A DNA stretch of 64,000 bases from WRGT01 sp942493035 (GTDB taxonomy: Bacteria > Spirochaetota > UBA4802 > UBA5550), in NCBI GenBank assembly GCA_942493035.1, contig OW818666.1:1-64000 (forward strand), read 5' to 3'. Each line of letters starts with the position of its first letter. Within the stretch, counting starts at the first letter, position 1. The position numbers and the translations under genes are program-made. Positions 51,837 through 60,217 of the stretch are shown piece by piece. The notes beneath the pieces are model-generated. The model had not been told where the DNA came from, searched no databases, and was given only the letters and a program-made list of their open reading frames with translations.

Positions 51837-52544
51837 TCATTTCTTCATCGCTTCTGCTTTAAGTTCTTTCGGCATTTTTTCAATTGAATATCTTAAAGAT
51901 GTTCGCGGCATTACTGATTTATTTTTTATCACATAGTCAAAGACTTCTTTCTGGTGAGACTCACTCGCCGCTTTAAGCATCCAGCCGTAACCCTTCTGAA
52001 CAAGGTCGTCCTGATCTAAAAGCATGATGTCTGCAATTTCAAAAATATCGGTTAAAAAGAGCCCATGTCTGGCGGGGATGATCAGTGAGACGGCTGCGGC
52101 ACGGCGTACCCAGCGGTTATCGGACACTGCCCATTTTTTTAATTCTGAAATATATTCAGGGTACATCTCAATAAATTCTCCGACAGTATGATTGCAGAGT
52201 GTATCGCATGATGCCCAGTTGTTTACATAGTTCTTCACCCATTTATCGAATACTTTGAAATCATCAGGTTTGTAATCTTTATGTATGTAATAGGACCAGT
52301 TGCATGCAATGAAAGATTCTTCAATAAATCCTGATTGCCAAAGCTCATCACAAAGACGGAATATCTCGCTATTAGGTTTGTCTTTTATAGCTTTAAAATA
52401 TTCTTTTCCGATTTTACTTCCAACGGCTGTTTTCATTCCGTACATTTTTACATCTTCTTTAAAGAACCGCTGACCAGATTTTTTTATCTCTTCATCGCTG
52501 TTCTGTTTCAGTTCTTTACGGAGTCTGCTTATGATCTCGCTCAT
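51837..52544 (-). CDS. DNA alkylation repair protein, AlkD-like
   Basis: 235 residues of HEAT-like helical repeats. The motif NNWASCDTLCNHTVGEF (about 109-125), SDNRWVRRAAAVSLI and DLVQKGYGWMLKAASE match AlkD, a glycosylase that removes alkylated purines without base flipping; the Trp and Asp in NWASCD are the key catalytic and binding residues. A GAGG site precedes the start. It is the last gene of a three-gene run with a metallo-hydrolase and PanE; the functional link is not obvious. Confidence 0.92.
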   Translation of the reverse strand: MSEIISRLRKELKQNSDEEIKKSGQRFFKEDVKMYGMKTAVGSKIGKEYFKAIKDKPNSEIFRLCDELWQSGFIEESFIACNWSYYIHKDYKPDDFKVFDKWVKNYVNNWASCDTLCNHTVGEFIEMYPEYISELKKWAVSDNRWVRRAAAVSLIIPARHGLFLTDIFEIADIMLLDQDDLVQKGYGWMLKAASESHQKEVFDYVIKNKSVMPRTSLRYSIEKMPKELKAEAMKK

Positions 52545-52582
52545 GATTTTATCCTCATACCGGGAAATTCAGTAATTACATA

Positions 52583-53332
52583 CTATAGAAGAATTATATC
52601 GCCATCTGCGGGAATAAGCAGTTGAGATTTACTGATTCCGTTTTTATCGGCATATTCTCTCAACTCAATTCTTGATACAGTTCCGTGATCGAGGGAATCC
52701 ATATGTGTTGCAATTATTTTACTATTTGGAAGTATTTTACAGACATGAACAGTCTGTTCTTTATCGAATAAAATTTTAACACTGTCACCCCATACTGCAC
52801 CGCTCGAATGAATTATTACAATATCAGGATTTTCAGTAATCAGCAGCTCTTCGATTTTCGAAGTCAGAATGGTATCTCCAAGCCAGCAGATAGACGGGAC
52901 ATTTTCTGATTTTAAAATAAATCCGGAAACCAGACCCATCTGAGTTAATACTTCACCGCTGCCGTGCTGGCCGTCGAAACGTCGCATCTCAATATTTCTG
53001 AATATTGAGATATCATGAACAGCTGTTGTGTTGATGAATCCGAGATCAAGAATTGCTGATTCATCTGATGGCTGGCAGAATATATTTGTATTTTTATCAA
53101 TCGTTTCTTTTGCTGTTTTGTCGAAATGATCGGAGTGCATGTGTGATATTATAACAGCATCTACTCCGTCAGTAATTTCTTTGATTGTTATAGGCAGATC
53201 AATAAGCGGATTTTTCGAACGGCCCGTATATGAGTTGAGTGTTAATTTTTCCGCAAAATAGGGATCTATCAGAAGTGTTGCATTTTCGTAATATAATTTG
53301 ATTGTTGCACTTCTGATCAATTGAAATTTCAT
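52583..53332 (-). CDS. Metallo-beta-lactamase fold hydrolase (UlaG-like)
   Basis: 249 residues. The metal motif HMHSDHFD has His64, His66, Asp68 and His69. A conserved Asp in WLGDTILT and His in ATHMDSLDHG complete the site. The compact form, beginning LIRSATIKLYYENATLLIDP, resembles UlaG/YtnP-type lactone or phosphoester hydrolases. It starts 12 bases after panE with an AGAGG site. Substrate unknown. Confidence 0.9.
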   Translation of the reverse strand: MKFQLIRSATIKLYYENATLLIDPYFAEKLTLNSYTGRSKNPLIDLPITIKEITDGVDAVIISHMHSDHFDKTAKETIDKNTNIFCQPSDESAILDLGFINTTAVHDISIFRNIEMRRFDGQHGSGEVLTQMGLVSGFILKSENVPSICWLGDTILTSKIEELLITENPDIVIIHSSGAVWGDSVKILFDKEQTVHVCKILPNSKIIATHMDSLDHGTVSRIELREYADKNGISKSQLLIPADGDIILL

Positions 53333-53344
53333 AATAACCTCTAT

Positions 53345-54280
53345 TTAAACTATTTCTTTTTTCTTTTTCTGGATTGATTCATAAATTTCTTTTGTTGTCT
53401 CTGTTGGTATACCGGACTCTATCCCCATTCGTATAATTGTTCCGCCGAAGAGATCCCGTTCGTCGGGCTTATCCATGTTTTCAAAATCACGCTGGAATGA
53501 AGTCTTTGCTACGAAGGGGAAGTTTTTCCCTTTGGCAAATGAATCGTTCTCGATAGATTCAGGGAGAGAAACCCCTCTTTTCCGTGCAATTGCTGATATT
53601 TCATGCATGATTTTTTTTGTATAACTGCTCAACTCGTCCGATGCAACCACCTCTCCGATAGTCTTGTTGAAATTTGCTGTAACCAGGCCGTATGCTGCGA
53701 TGAAAACAAATTTACTCCAGATTTCGGTATACGGTTCGTCCAGCCAGTTGTATTTAATATCTGCACGTTTGAACAGATCAAAAATCGCCGGGTCAACAAA
53801 ACTGTTTTTCGGATCGTTTCCGAAATGGATAGTCCGTGTACCACCCCGCTGTGTGACTTTTCCCGGTTTTTCAATGTGAGTTCCAACATACACGCATGAC
53901 GGGAACAGAATTCCTTTATCTATTGTTTTTCTGATCCTTTCGTAAACGTCTACACCGTTCAGAAGCGGAAGTATCATTGTCTTCTCCGATATTTTATCTT
54001 TGAGAAGAGGCATTGTTTTGTCGAGATCGTACCCTTTGACACATACAAGGCAGAGGTCAAGCATTGGCAGTTCTGCTATATTATCAGTGGCTTTTGTGGG
54101 ACGGCAGATAAACTCACCATCATCGGAGTCGAGAAACAATCCGCTTTTCTGAATTTCAGCCAGATGCTGATTTCTTGCGATAAAATATATATTAAGACTT
54201 TTGTCATCCTTGAGGAGCTGAGTCAGCTTGCCTCCGAAGTATCCGCCGACCCCTCCGATTCCGATTACTGCTATATTCAT
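53345..54280 (-). CDS. panE: 2-dehydropantoate 2-reductase (ketopantoate reductase)
   Basis: 311 residues. The NADPH-binding GIGGVGGYFGG loop is at residues 7-17. The conserved LLNGVD segment and the Lys/Asn of the active site (EPYTEIWSKFVFIAAYG, with the family's KxxxN-type residues) are present. It reduces ketopantoate to pantoate for coenzyme A synthesis. Paralogues of unknown function are common, so the assignment to panE itself is likely but not certain. It leads a run with a metallo-hydrolase and alkD, each with its own good ribosome site. Confidence 0.87.
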   Translation of the reverse strand: MNIAVIGIGGVGGYFGGKLTQLLKDDKSLNIYFIARNQHLAEIQKSGLFLDSDDGEFICRPTKATDNIAELPMLDLCLVCVKGYDLDKTMPLLKDKISEKTMILPLLNGVDVYERIRKTIDKGILFPSCVYVGTHIEKPGKVTQRGGTRTIHFGNDPKNSFVDPAIFDLFKRADIKYNWLDEPYTEIWSKFVFIAAYGLVTANFNKTIGEVVASDELSSYTKKIMHEISAIARKRGVSLPESIENDSFAKGKNFPFVAKTSFQRDFENMDKPDERDLFGGTIIRMGIESGIPTETTKEIYESIQKKKKEIV

Positions 54281-54374
54281 TTTATACCTCTGCCTACTTG
54301 TGATTTTGCCTTATGTATTTCATGTGAATATTGTTCCAGCCGTTGTTTTTTTGCAACATTAATGCTATGAAATT

Positions 54375-54743
54375 TTATTTGAAATGTGAATCGATAATAT
54401 CTTTCAATTTATGTATTTCAAGCGGCTTTTCAAGAAAACCGAGCGGATTGAGATTCCGGGCTCTATCCCTGGTATTCTGGTCATCATAAGATGTTATAAA
54501 TATTATTGGAATATCGGTTTCCGATTTTATCACCGAGGCAGCCTCGATCCCGTCGATATTTCCGGCCAGTCTGATATCCATTAAAATAATATCCGGCCGG
54601 TTCAGCAGTGTGGCAGCTATGGCATTTTCTCCTGTAGTTACGTGGCTTGTTAATGTATATCCGATTTTTTTTAACTGTGTCTCCATCAGCATAGCTGTTA
54701 TAACTTCATCCTCCACAAGGAGTATGGATATTTTTCCGTTCAT
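54375..54743 (-). CDS. Stand-alone response regulator receiver
   Basis: 122 residues from the ATG at 54743, which is two bases after the kinase stop; the longer frame would overlap the kinase. A single receiver domain with ILLVEDE, phosphoacceptor Asp in IILMDIRLAG, FITSYDD (switch Thr/Ser) and a Lys in GFLEKPLE. No output domain, so it acts by protein contact or in a phosphorelay. Cognate partner of the adjacent kinase. Confidence 0.92.
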   Translation of the reverse strand: MNGKISILLVEDEVITAMLMETQLKKIGYTLTSHVTTGENAIAATLLNRPDIILMDIRLAGNIDGIEAASVIKSETDIPIIFITSYDDQNTRDRARNLNPLGFLEKPLEIHKLKDIIDSHFK

Positions 54744-54744
54744 A

Positions 54745-56445
54745 CTATATTCTTGCCTTATACAGGCTGGTATTAATTTCAATTATACAGCTGATGCCGT
54801 TTTTGTTTATGAAGGTTACTTTTCCCATAAGCTGAAGCTCTCCGATATTATGTATCAGTTTTAAACCGAGAGTGCTGCTGTTTCTGAAATCAAATCCGTC
54901 AGGAACACCTGCTCCATTGTCTGAATACTCAAGAATATTTTTATCAGGACTGACACGCTTGAGAGTGATCGATATTGTCCCTCCCCGGTTGTCGGGAAAA
55001 CCGTGTTGTATTGAATTTGTCAGAAGTTCATTTAAAATTAATCCGAAGGGTATGGCCGTATCGAGCAGAAAAATCTGATCCTCAACCTCTATGTTAAGAA
55101 TAATTCTATCAGCGGAAACACCGGAGTTTTGAAGCACTAAAGCTGACAGTTCCCCTATGTAATCCTTGATGGAGATGTGAGACAAGTCTTTTGATTTGTA
55201 CAGCATCTGATGTACCAGGGAAATCACCTGAATTCTATCCTCAGTATTTTTAACAAGCATCCGGATATCTTGATTCTCCGGCAGATAATCCGCCTGAAGT
55301 ACAATCATACCGCGGATAACCTGTAGAGTATTTTTAGTTCTATGATAAAGTTCGCGGATGAGTGTTTCTTTCTCATCAAGGGATTGCTTAATTTTTTCCT
55401 CTGCATGCTTTCTTTCAGTTATTTCAAGCTGCAGATACTTCGTCTTGGAAATTACCTGTCGCTTAAGGGTAAAGTTCCATAGAATCAGAAATAATCCTAT
55501 TATTAAGAGTCCCAGAATCCCCCACAGGACCTCTTCCTGAACTTCCCCATTCTGCTGAGGCATAGTCCATTTACGGAAGGAACGGCTGTAGACAGATTCA
55601 GGATTGCCGATCATACCTGGCAGAATCCTGTCAATATCTGCAATCAGGTCAGAGTTTTTATCTTTAGTAGCGGCAAAATGGAGAGCTATGGGTGAGAAAC
55701 TTATCGGTGTAACCGTAACCTTGTATTCTTTGGCAAGCTCATTCCCTAAAGAATAGATACAGACTCCGGCATCGGCATCACCATTTTCTATTGCCCGCAT
55801 CACTTCTATGTTATCTTTTGTCATTACTATATTGCAGTTGATTCCGAAAGAGGATATGTAATTGAGGAAACCGGTAGTGAAGATGCTTCCTGCAAGCGCA
55901 GCAACCCTTTTACCCTGAAGGTCAAAGATGGTGTGAATTGTCAGTTCCGGGCTGGTGAATAATACGCCATAATCGAGATATACAGGATTTTTATTGAAAT
56001 CGAAAACCGCAGTTCTTTCCCTTGTATAGCCGACTGCCGGAAGCAGATCTATTTTGCCGCTCTCAAGTTCTTTCAGCAGTTCATTCCATGTTCCGGGTAC
56101 ATATTCAACCGTCCAGCCCAGTGTCTGAGAGAAGTAATCTATAAGGTCGATGAACAATCCCCGGGGTTTGTTGTCTTTAACCATTACAAGAGGAGCAGCC
56201 GGGAAAAGGCCGATTCGGACGGTTCTTTTCTCTCCTCTTGCCGGATTAGTTAATGTCAGTATGAGGATTAAACATAAAAAAGAGGCATAAATTATCTTTG
56301 TTAACGGCACTGAACTTTGACAATTAATTATAACAGATAACTTTTTATGAAGAACGGAGATAAAGCTATCTCCGGGATCGGGTGCTTTTGGTTCTATAGT
56401 TATTTTTGGCGGACCAGAATTTTTATTTGTTCCAGACACAAACAT
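54745..56445 (-). CDS. Sensor histidine kinase with periplasmic solute-binding domain (HisKA_2)
   Basis: 566 residues. An N-terminal cytoplasmic stretch and membrane helix (about 50-68) precede a type-3 periplasmic solute-binding domain (about 72-300: RIGLFPAAPLVMVKDNKPRG, DLLPAVGYTRERTAVFDFNK, YGVLFTSPELTIHTIFDLQG). A second helix (about 310-330) leads to a HisKA_2 domain with His368 in ELYHRTKNTLQ and an ATPase domain (LNELLTNSIQHGFP, DNGAGVPDG). It senses an amino-acid-like ligand outside the cell. The ATG at 56445 has its GAGGAG unusually close; a GTG six bases later is better spaced and may be the true start. The receiver gene follows after one base. Confidence 0.9.
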   Translation of the reverse strand: MFVSGTNKNSGPPKITIEPKAPDPGDSFISVLHKKLSVIINCQSSVPLTKIIYASFLCLILILTLTNPARGEKRTVRIGLFPAAPLVMVKDNKPRGLFIDLIDYFSQTLGWTVEYVPGTWNELLKELESGKIDLLPAVGYTRERTAVFDFNKNPVYLDYGVLFTSPELTIHTIFDLQGKRVAALAGSIFTTGFLNYISSFGINCNIVMTKDNIEVMRAIENGDADAGVCIYSLGNELAKEYKVTVTPISFSPIALHFAATKDKNSDLIADIDRILPGMIGNPESVYSRSFRKWTMPQQNGEVQEEVLWGILGLLIIGLFLILWNFTLKRQVISKTKYLQLEITERKHAEEKIKQSLDEKETLIRELYHRTKNTLQVIRGMIVLQADYLPENQDIRMLVKNTEDRIQVISLVHQMLYKSKDLSHISIKDYIGELSALVLQNSGVSADRIILNIEVEDQIFLLDTAIPFGLILNELLTNSIQHGFPDNRGGTISITLKRVSPDKNILEYSDNGAGVPDGFDFRNSSTLGLKLIHNIGELQLMGKVTFINKNGISCIIEINTSLYKARI

Positions 56446-56504
56446 TCTCCTCTTAATCGGACAATGAAAATAGAATTGGTTGAGCGTTAAGGCTTTATCA
56501 GAAA

Positions 56505-56547
56505 TGCTTAAATTTCAAGTTGCTGTCTGCAATTTGAAATTTAAGCA
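56505..56547 (-). terminator. Long hairpin between the acyltransferase and kinase genes
   Basis: A 19-bp stem (56505-56523 with 56529-56547, one G-U pair; arms begin TGCTTAAATTTCAA) with a five-base TGTCT loop, in a 359-base gap. It may terminate the upstream acyltransferase message or act in the kinase leader. The rest of the gap is AT-rich without a gene. Confidence 0.6.
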
Positions 56548-56804
56548 GTACCCTAAAACCAGCCATATCTGAGTACTTAAGTATTTCAGGATAAAACCTG
56601 ATTTTTTTTCCATGTATTACTTTAATCAAATTTTTACAAATAGTAAAGCTAAACGTTATAAATATCAATCAATACAATTATATAATATTACCGAAAAATA
56701 ATTTCAACATTTTTTTATACAATTAGTTATATTTTAATTTTAGTTTAAGAGTTTTTGTTTCACCTGTAATTATTAGAATAGTGTATTTTAGTTACATAAT
56801 TGTA

Positions 56805-57902
56805 TCAGAATTTCATTCCGAACATTCTTCGCAGGAATGAAATCCGTTTAACAGCAAACTCATACAGCAGCATAATTACGGTAAATGAAATTCCTGATAT
56901 AATTAAATACTTCATAACCGGTGTGATCTGCAGATTCAGTAAAAAGAAACATGTAATTACAATCACTGACTGATGAAGAATATAGAACGGGAGAACAGCT
57001 TCATTTGAGTATTCAAGAAATCTGTTGTTGAAGTCGAGATACTTTGCTCCCATGCCTATGAATGTCAGCAGCCAGCACCATGTATTAAATCCGCGAAGTA
57101 TTGAAATAACCGGTGATCGGTCATTCATATTCAGATTCACAATACAGAAATACGCGAGAGATGTTGCAGCTACTGCCATGAAAAAAGAAAGAAATCTTAC
57201 CCTCATTATTTCACTGCGGAACCGGTCATCTGCGGCAAGCAGGTATCCCGTCAGAAAAATTATAAAGTATGTCAGAGGACTCCATCCTCCGAAGCCCCGT
57301 ATGCCGATACCATCGGGAGAAGTGTTGACCAGCAGTTCCATTAGAGCTATTGGAATGAAAAGGAGATAAGCAGCATATTTTGCCGAGAGTAAGCCGGTTA
57401 ACCGGGATTTGCCGATCCGGCTGAACAGGGGGAGTGCCAGAATTGAAAAAATAAAGAGTATCAGAAGATACCACAGGTGTAAACCCATCCAGGCAAAGTT
57501 TCCTCCGAATGCATACCATCCGTTGAAGTATTCCGGGATGAACTGAAAAAATGAACCTGTAAATTCTCCGTGAGTGACACGCTCAATATATACCTGCGGA
57601 GGTATTATTGTAAAAATACCGAATACCAGAGGGATAAAAATCCTGGTAACACGTTCGCGTGCAAAATCTTTTTTTGACCGGTGCTGCAGTGCATAATATA
57701 TAGCATAAGCGGATAAAAGAAAAAACAGCGGCATGATAAACTGACTGGTAATACCGATGAAAACTGTTGCTCCGAAAGTCAGCTCTGTATTTTTTATATG
57801 CCATCCTTCATAGTCGAAAAATCTTGCGTTGTGAAAGAAAAATATAATTCCCATACCGGAAACTCGAAGCCAGTCGAGATAGTAATGACGTGTTTTTTCC
57901 AT
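56805..57902 (-). CDS. Membrane acyltransferase, acyltransferase-3 family (OafA/MdoC-like)
   Basis: 365 residues, about ten membrane helices. The N-terminus YYLDWLRVSGMGIIFFFHNARFF includes the family's LDxLR-type motif and a conserved His; other parts are FFLLSAYAIYYAL and the basic FARERVTRIFIPLV loop. These enzymes move acetyl or succinyl groups across the membrane onto glycans; the closest by layout is the glucan modification protein MdoC. It stands alone with a CAGG ribosome site. Confidence 0.88.
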   Translation of the reverse strand: MEKTRHYYLDWLRVSGMGIIFFFHNARFFDYEGWHIKNTELTFGATVFIGITSQFIMPLFFLLSAYAIYYALQHRSKKDFARERVTRIFIPLVFGIFTIIPPQVYIERVTHGEFTGSFFQFIPEYFNGWYAFGGNFAWMGLHLWYLLILFIFSILALPLFSRIGKSRLTGLLSAKYAAYLLFIPIALMELLVNTSPDGIGIRGFGGWSPLTYFIIFLTGYLLAADDRFRSEIMRVRFLSFFMAVAATSLAYFCIVNLNMNDRSPVISILRGFNTWCWLLTFIGMGAKYLDFNNRFLEYSNEAVLPFYILHQSVIVITCFFLLNLQITPVMKYLIISGISFTVIMLLYEFAVKRISFLRRMFGMKF

Positions 57903-57969
57903 ATATACCTGTCTTTTGAATAAAATATTTACGTATCAAATTTCTAAAACTGAATCAGTATTTATTCCA

Positions 57970-58030
57970 TAACTTTTCTAAAGTAAAAAAAGTTCTATTA
58001 TCTCCACCGCCGAAGACAGCGGGGATATAT
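57970..58030 (+). repeat. Family B repeat, copy 3
   Basis: TAACTTTTCTAAAGTAA and an A-run, TTCTATTATC, a CACCGCCGAAGACAGCGGGG region and ATATATAG. The first 23 bases are identical to copy 2. In the same gap, 330 bases on, is family A copy 4. Confidence 0.82.
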
Positions 58031-58162
58031 AGTTTCAGTCTGCTGATTGTAATAAAAAAAATCAAGTATTAATGGAATCATTTGAAAAGATGGAGATTTA
58101 GATTGAAATGTCATATTCAGAGTCATTTGATTTCAAAATGTATTATTTATAGAGGAATTAAA

Positions 58163-58191
58163 TTGACAAATTTTAATAAAATCGATATTTT
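58163..58191 (+). promoter_or_regulatory. Possible promoter of the chemoreceptor gene
   Basis: TTGACA (58163-58168), 17-base spacer, TATTTT (58186-58191). A GCAGGG/CCCTGC hairpin with outer GACC/GGTC arms lies just downstream, near 58222-58250. This would give a leader of almost 300 bases that includes family A copy 4. The 584-base gap has no convincing gene. Confidence 0.4.
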
Positions 58192-58362
58192 AATTATGGG
58201 CAGTTCCAAAAACTCCGTTTCCGTGACCGCAGGGAGCCCTGCAGGGTCTATAAAGATTGAGTTAATAGAACTCTTTATGTAAAAATATAAGAATCTGCGC
58301 TCGTTAGATTTTATATGATAAGATCTGAGCAGACAATTCTCTTGCTGAAAATCATAAACCGG

Positions 58363-58436
58363 GTAACAGCTCAAAAACCGGTGATATCCTATCCCCGGCG
58401 CGGCGGAGAGCAATTTCACCACCAATTTATGAGTAG
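58363..58436 (+). repeat. Family A palindromic repeat, copy 4 (left core arm shortened)
   Basis: GTAACAGCTCAAAAACCGGT, then a damaged core (ATCCCCGGCGCGGCGGAGAG), then CAATTTCACCACCAATTTAT and GAGTAG. The right half matches copies 1 and 2 closely. It ends 50 bases upstream of the chemoreceptor start. Confidence 0.8.
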
Positions 58437-58486
58437 TTCCTAAACCGGCTATTTGAAGATTATTAATATTTATGAGATGGGGTAAA

Positions 58487-60190
58487 ATGAGGACAACATT
58501 AAAAACAAGGCTGTATCTGTACTTCGGGGGATCTATATTGCTGACCTCAATTATTTCATGCGGTTTCTTTTTTTTACGATATCACAATGAGCTTGATGGC
58601 GGAATCAATGAGAAGCTGAATATCGGCGCACATATATCAGAAAAAGTTATCGATTCAGCGGTTTTGAAATCGGTACACGAGCCCGGTTTTGAACAATCGG
58701 AAGGCTTTGTGGAGGTGTTAAAATATCTTAAAAATATCGAGACCTCCTTCGGGTTTAAATATATCTACATAATGATAAAAGAAAACAACGAATATATCTT
58801 TATATACGATTCCGGAAGTTATATGCCGGAGGAGGGGTATGAGAACAGTTTTCTTACTCCGTATACTGATTATCCGTCAGAACTGGCTGATGCATGGGAT
58901 AACGGTGTATCCCGAACTGCGGAATATACCGATCAATGGGGGTCGGTCAGATCAGTATTTATGCCGGTTAAAGATGCGGATGGTAAAGTTTTTGCAATGA
59001 TTGGAGCTGACTTCGGTATTGATAAGGTTCAGTCGATTATGCGTAAATCATATCTGGTGCTTGCAGTGATTATGCTTTTAATTATAGCAATAACAGTTAT
59101 AGCTGTTTATCATCTGCGCGGAAAAATAATAACACCAATTACGAAAATAATAAGTGATGTAACAGGGATTGCAGAGAGCGCCGATTTAACATGCAGGACA
59201 ACAGTTTCAAGTACAGATGAGGTTGGGCTTCTTGCTGAAAGTTTTAATAAGTTTATTGAAAAGACTCAGAAGATTATCAGTCAGATCGGAGAAATTTCAC
59301 AAAGACTTGCGGCATCATCGGAGGAGTTTACTTCTATAAGTATGAATCTTTCGCAGACAAAATCTGATATTACAAAAGAGGCTTCATATACTGCAAATAC
59401 TATTACCGAACTTATTTATCGTATTACGAAACTCTCCGGTGAACAGCTGGATCTATTCGAATCTCTCCGTAAATTGATTGAAAATCTTTATACGGGAATC
59501 CAGACAGTCAGTATTCAGTCCGACAAAACTTTATCACTCTCTGCAACAGTTGCATCAAATGCAAAAAAAGGTGGAGAATCCATATCTACAATGAACATCT
59601 CCATGGATAAAGTTATGGAGAGTTCTAATGATATGATTGGTATTATTGAGATTATAAATGACATCTCAGACAGAATAAATCTTCTTTCACTTAATGCTGC
59701 AATTGAAGCTGCACGGGCCGGTGATGCCGGTAAAGGATTTGCCGTAGTCGCAGAGGAGATCTCAAAACTTGCTGACCAGACTGCAAGCTCAACTAAAAGT
59801 ATAGACGCACTGATAAAAGCCAACAGTGAAGAGATCTCTCTTGAAATAAGGAACCTTGACGCGACAACTGCAATTCTTAATCTGATCATCGGTGGAGTTG
59901 AGCAGATGAAGAGTGAGGTAACAACAATTAATTCGATTACTAAAGAACAGCTTGATACTGCGGAGAAGGTGCGTGATAATTCCGGAAATATTTTTACACG
60001 CGCGGAGGAGATAAAAACAATCGCTGCAAATCAGAAAAATGAGCTCGACGCGATTACAAGTTCTATAGCGCATATTGATGAGTATACCGGCACTATTACT
60101 ACTGGTGCAGAGGAGATCGCAGCGAGTTCGGAAGATATTGCCGGTATGGCTGAAGCTCTTAATGAAAAAGTTTCGCTCTTTAAAGTCTGA
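58487..60190 (+). CDS. Methyl-accepting chemotaxis protein
   Basis: 567 residues from the ATG at 58487 (GGGG site four bases upstream). Two membrane helices (about 10-30 and 188-208) enclose a periplasmic Cache-like sensor. A HAMP domain (about 210-265) leads to the methyl-accepting signalling region with the conserved hairpin tip RINLLSLNAAIEAARAGDAG and FAVVAEEISKLADQTASSTK. It passes ligand binding to CheA, controlling flagellar rotation; no che genes are in the window. The ligand is not predictable. Confidence 0.95.
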   Translation: MRTTLKTRLYLYFGGSILLTSIISCGFFFLRYHNELDGGINEKLNIGAHISEKVIDSAVLKSVHEPGFEQSEGFVEVLKYLKNIETSFGFKYIYIMIKENNEYIFIYDSGSYMPEEGYENSFLTPYTDYPSELADAWDNGVSRTAEYTDQWGSVRSVFMPVKDADGKVFAMIGADFGIDKVQSIMRKSYLVLAVIMLLIIAITVIAVYHLRGKIITPITKIISDVTGIAESADLTCRTTVSSTDEVGLLAESFNKFIEKTQKIISQIGEISQRLAASSEEFTSISMNLSQTKSDITKEASYTANTITELIYRITKLSGEQLDLFESLRKLIENLYTGIQTVSIQSDKTLSLSATVASNAKKGGESISTMNISMDKVMESSNDMIGIIEIINDISDRINLLSLNAAIEAARAGDAGKGFAVVAEEISKLADQTASSTKSIDALIKANSEEISLEIRNLDATTAILNLIIGGVEQMKSEVTTINSITKEQLDTAEKVRDNSGNIFTRAEEIKTIAANQKNELDAITSSIAHIDEYTGTITTGAEEIAASSEDIAGMAEALNEKVSLFKV

Positions 60191-60217
60191 TGCTGATATA
60201 ATTCATCATCTCACATT

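Noticed and set aside
58082..58282. 66-residue open frame in the gap before the chemoreceptor
   Set aside because: Low-complexity, no ribosome site; the region looks like promoter and repeat sequence.
30896..58436. Families A-C considered as CRISPR repeats
   Set aside because: Copies are kilobases apart, differ in sequence, lack regular spacers, and no cas genes are present.
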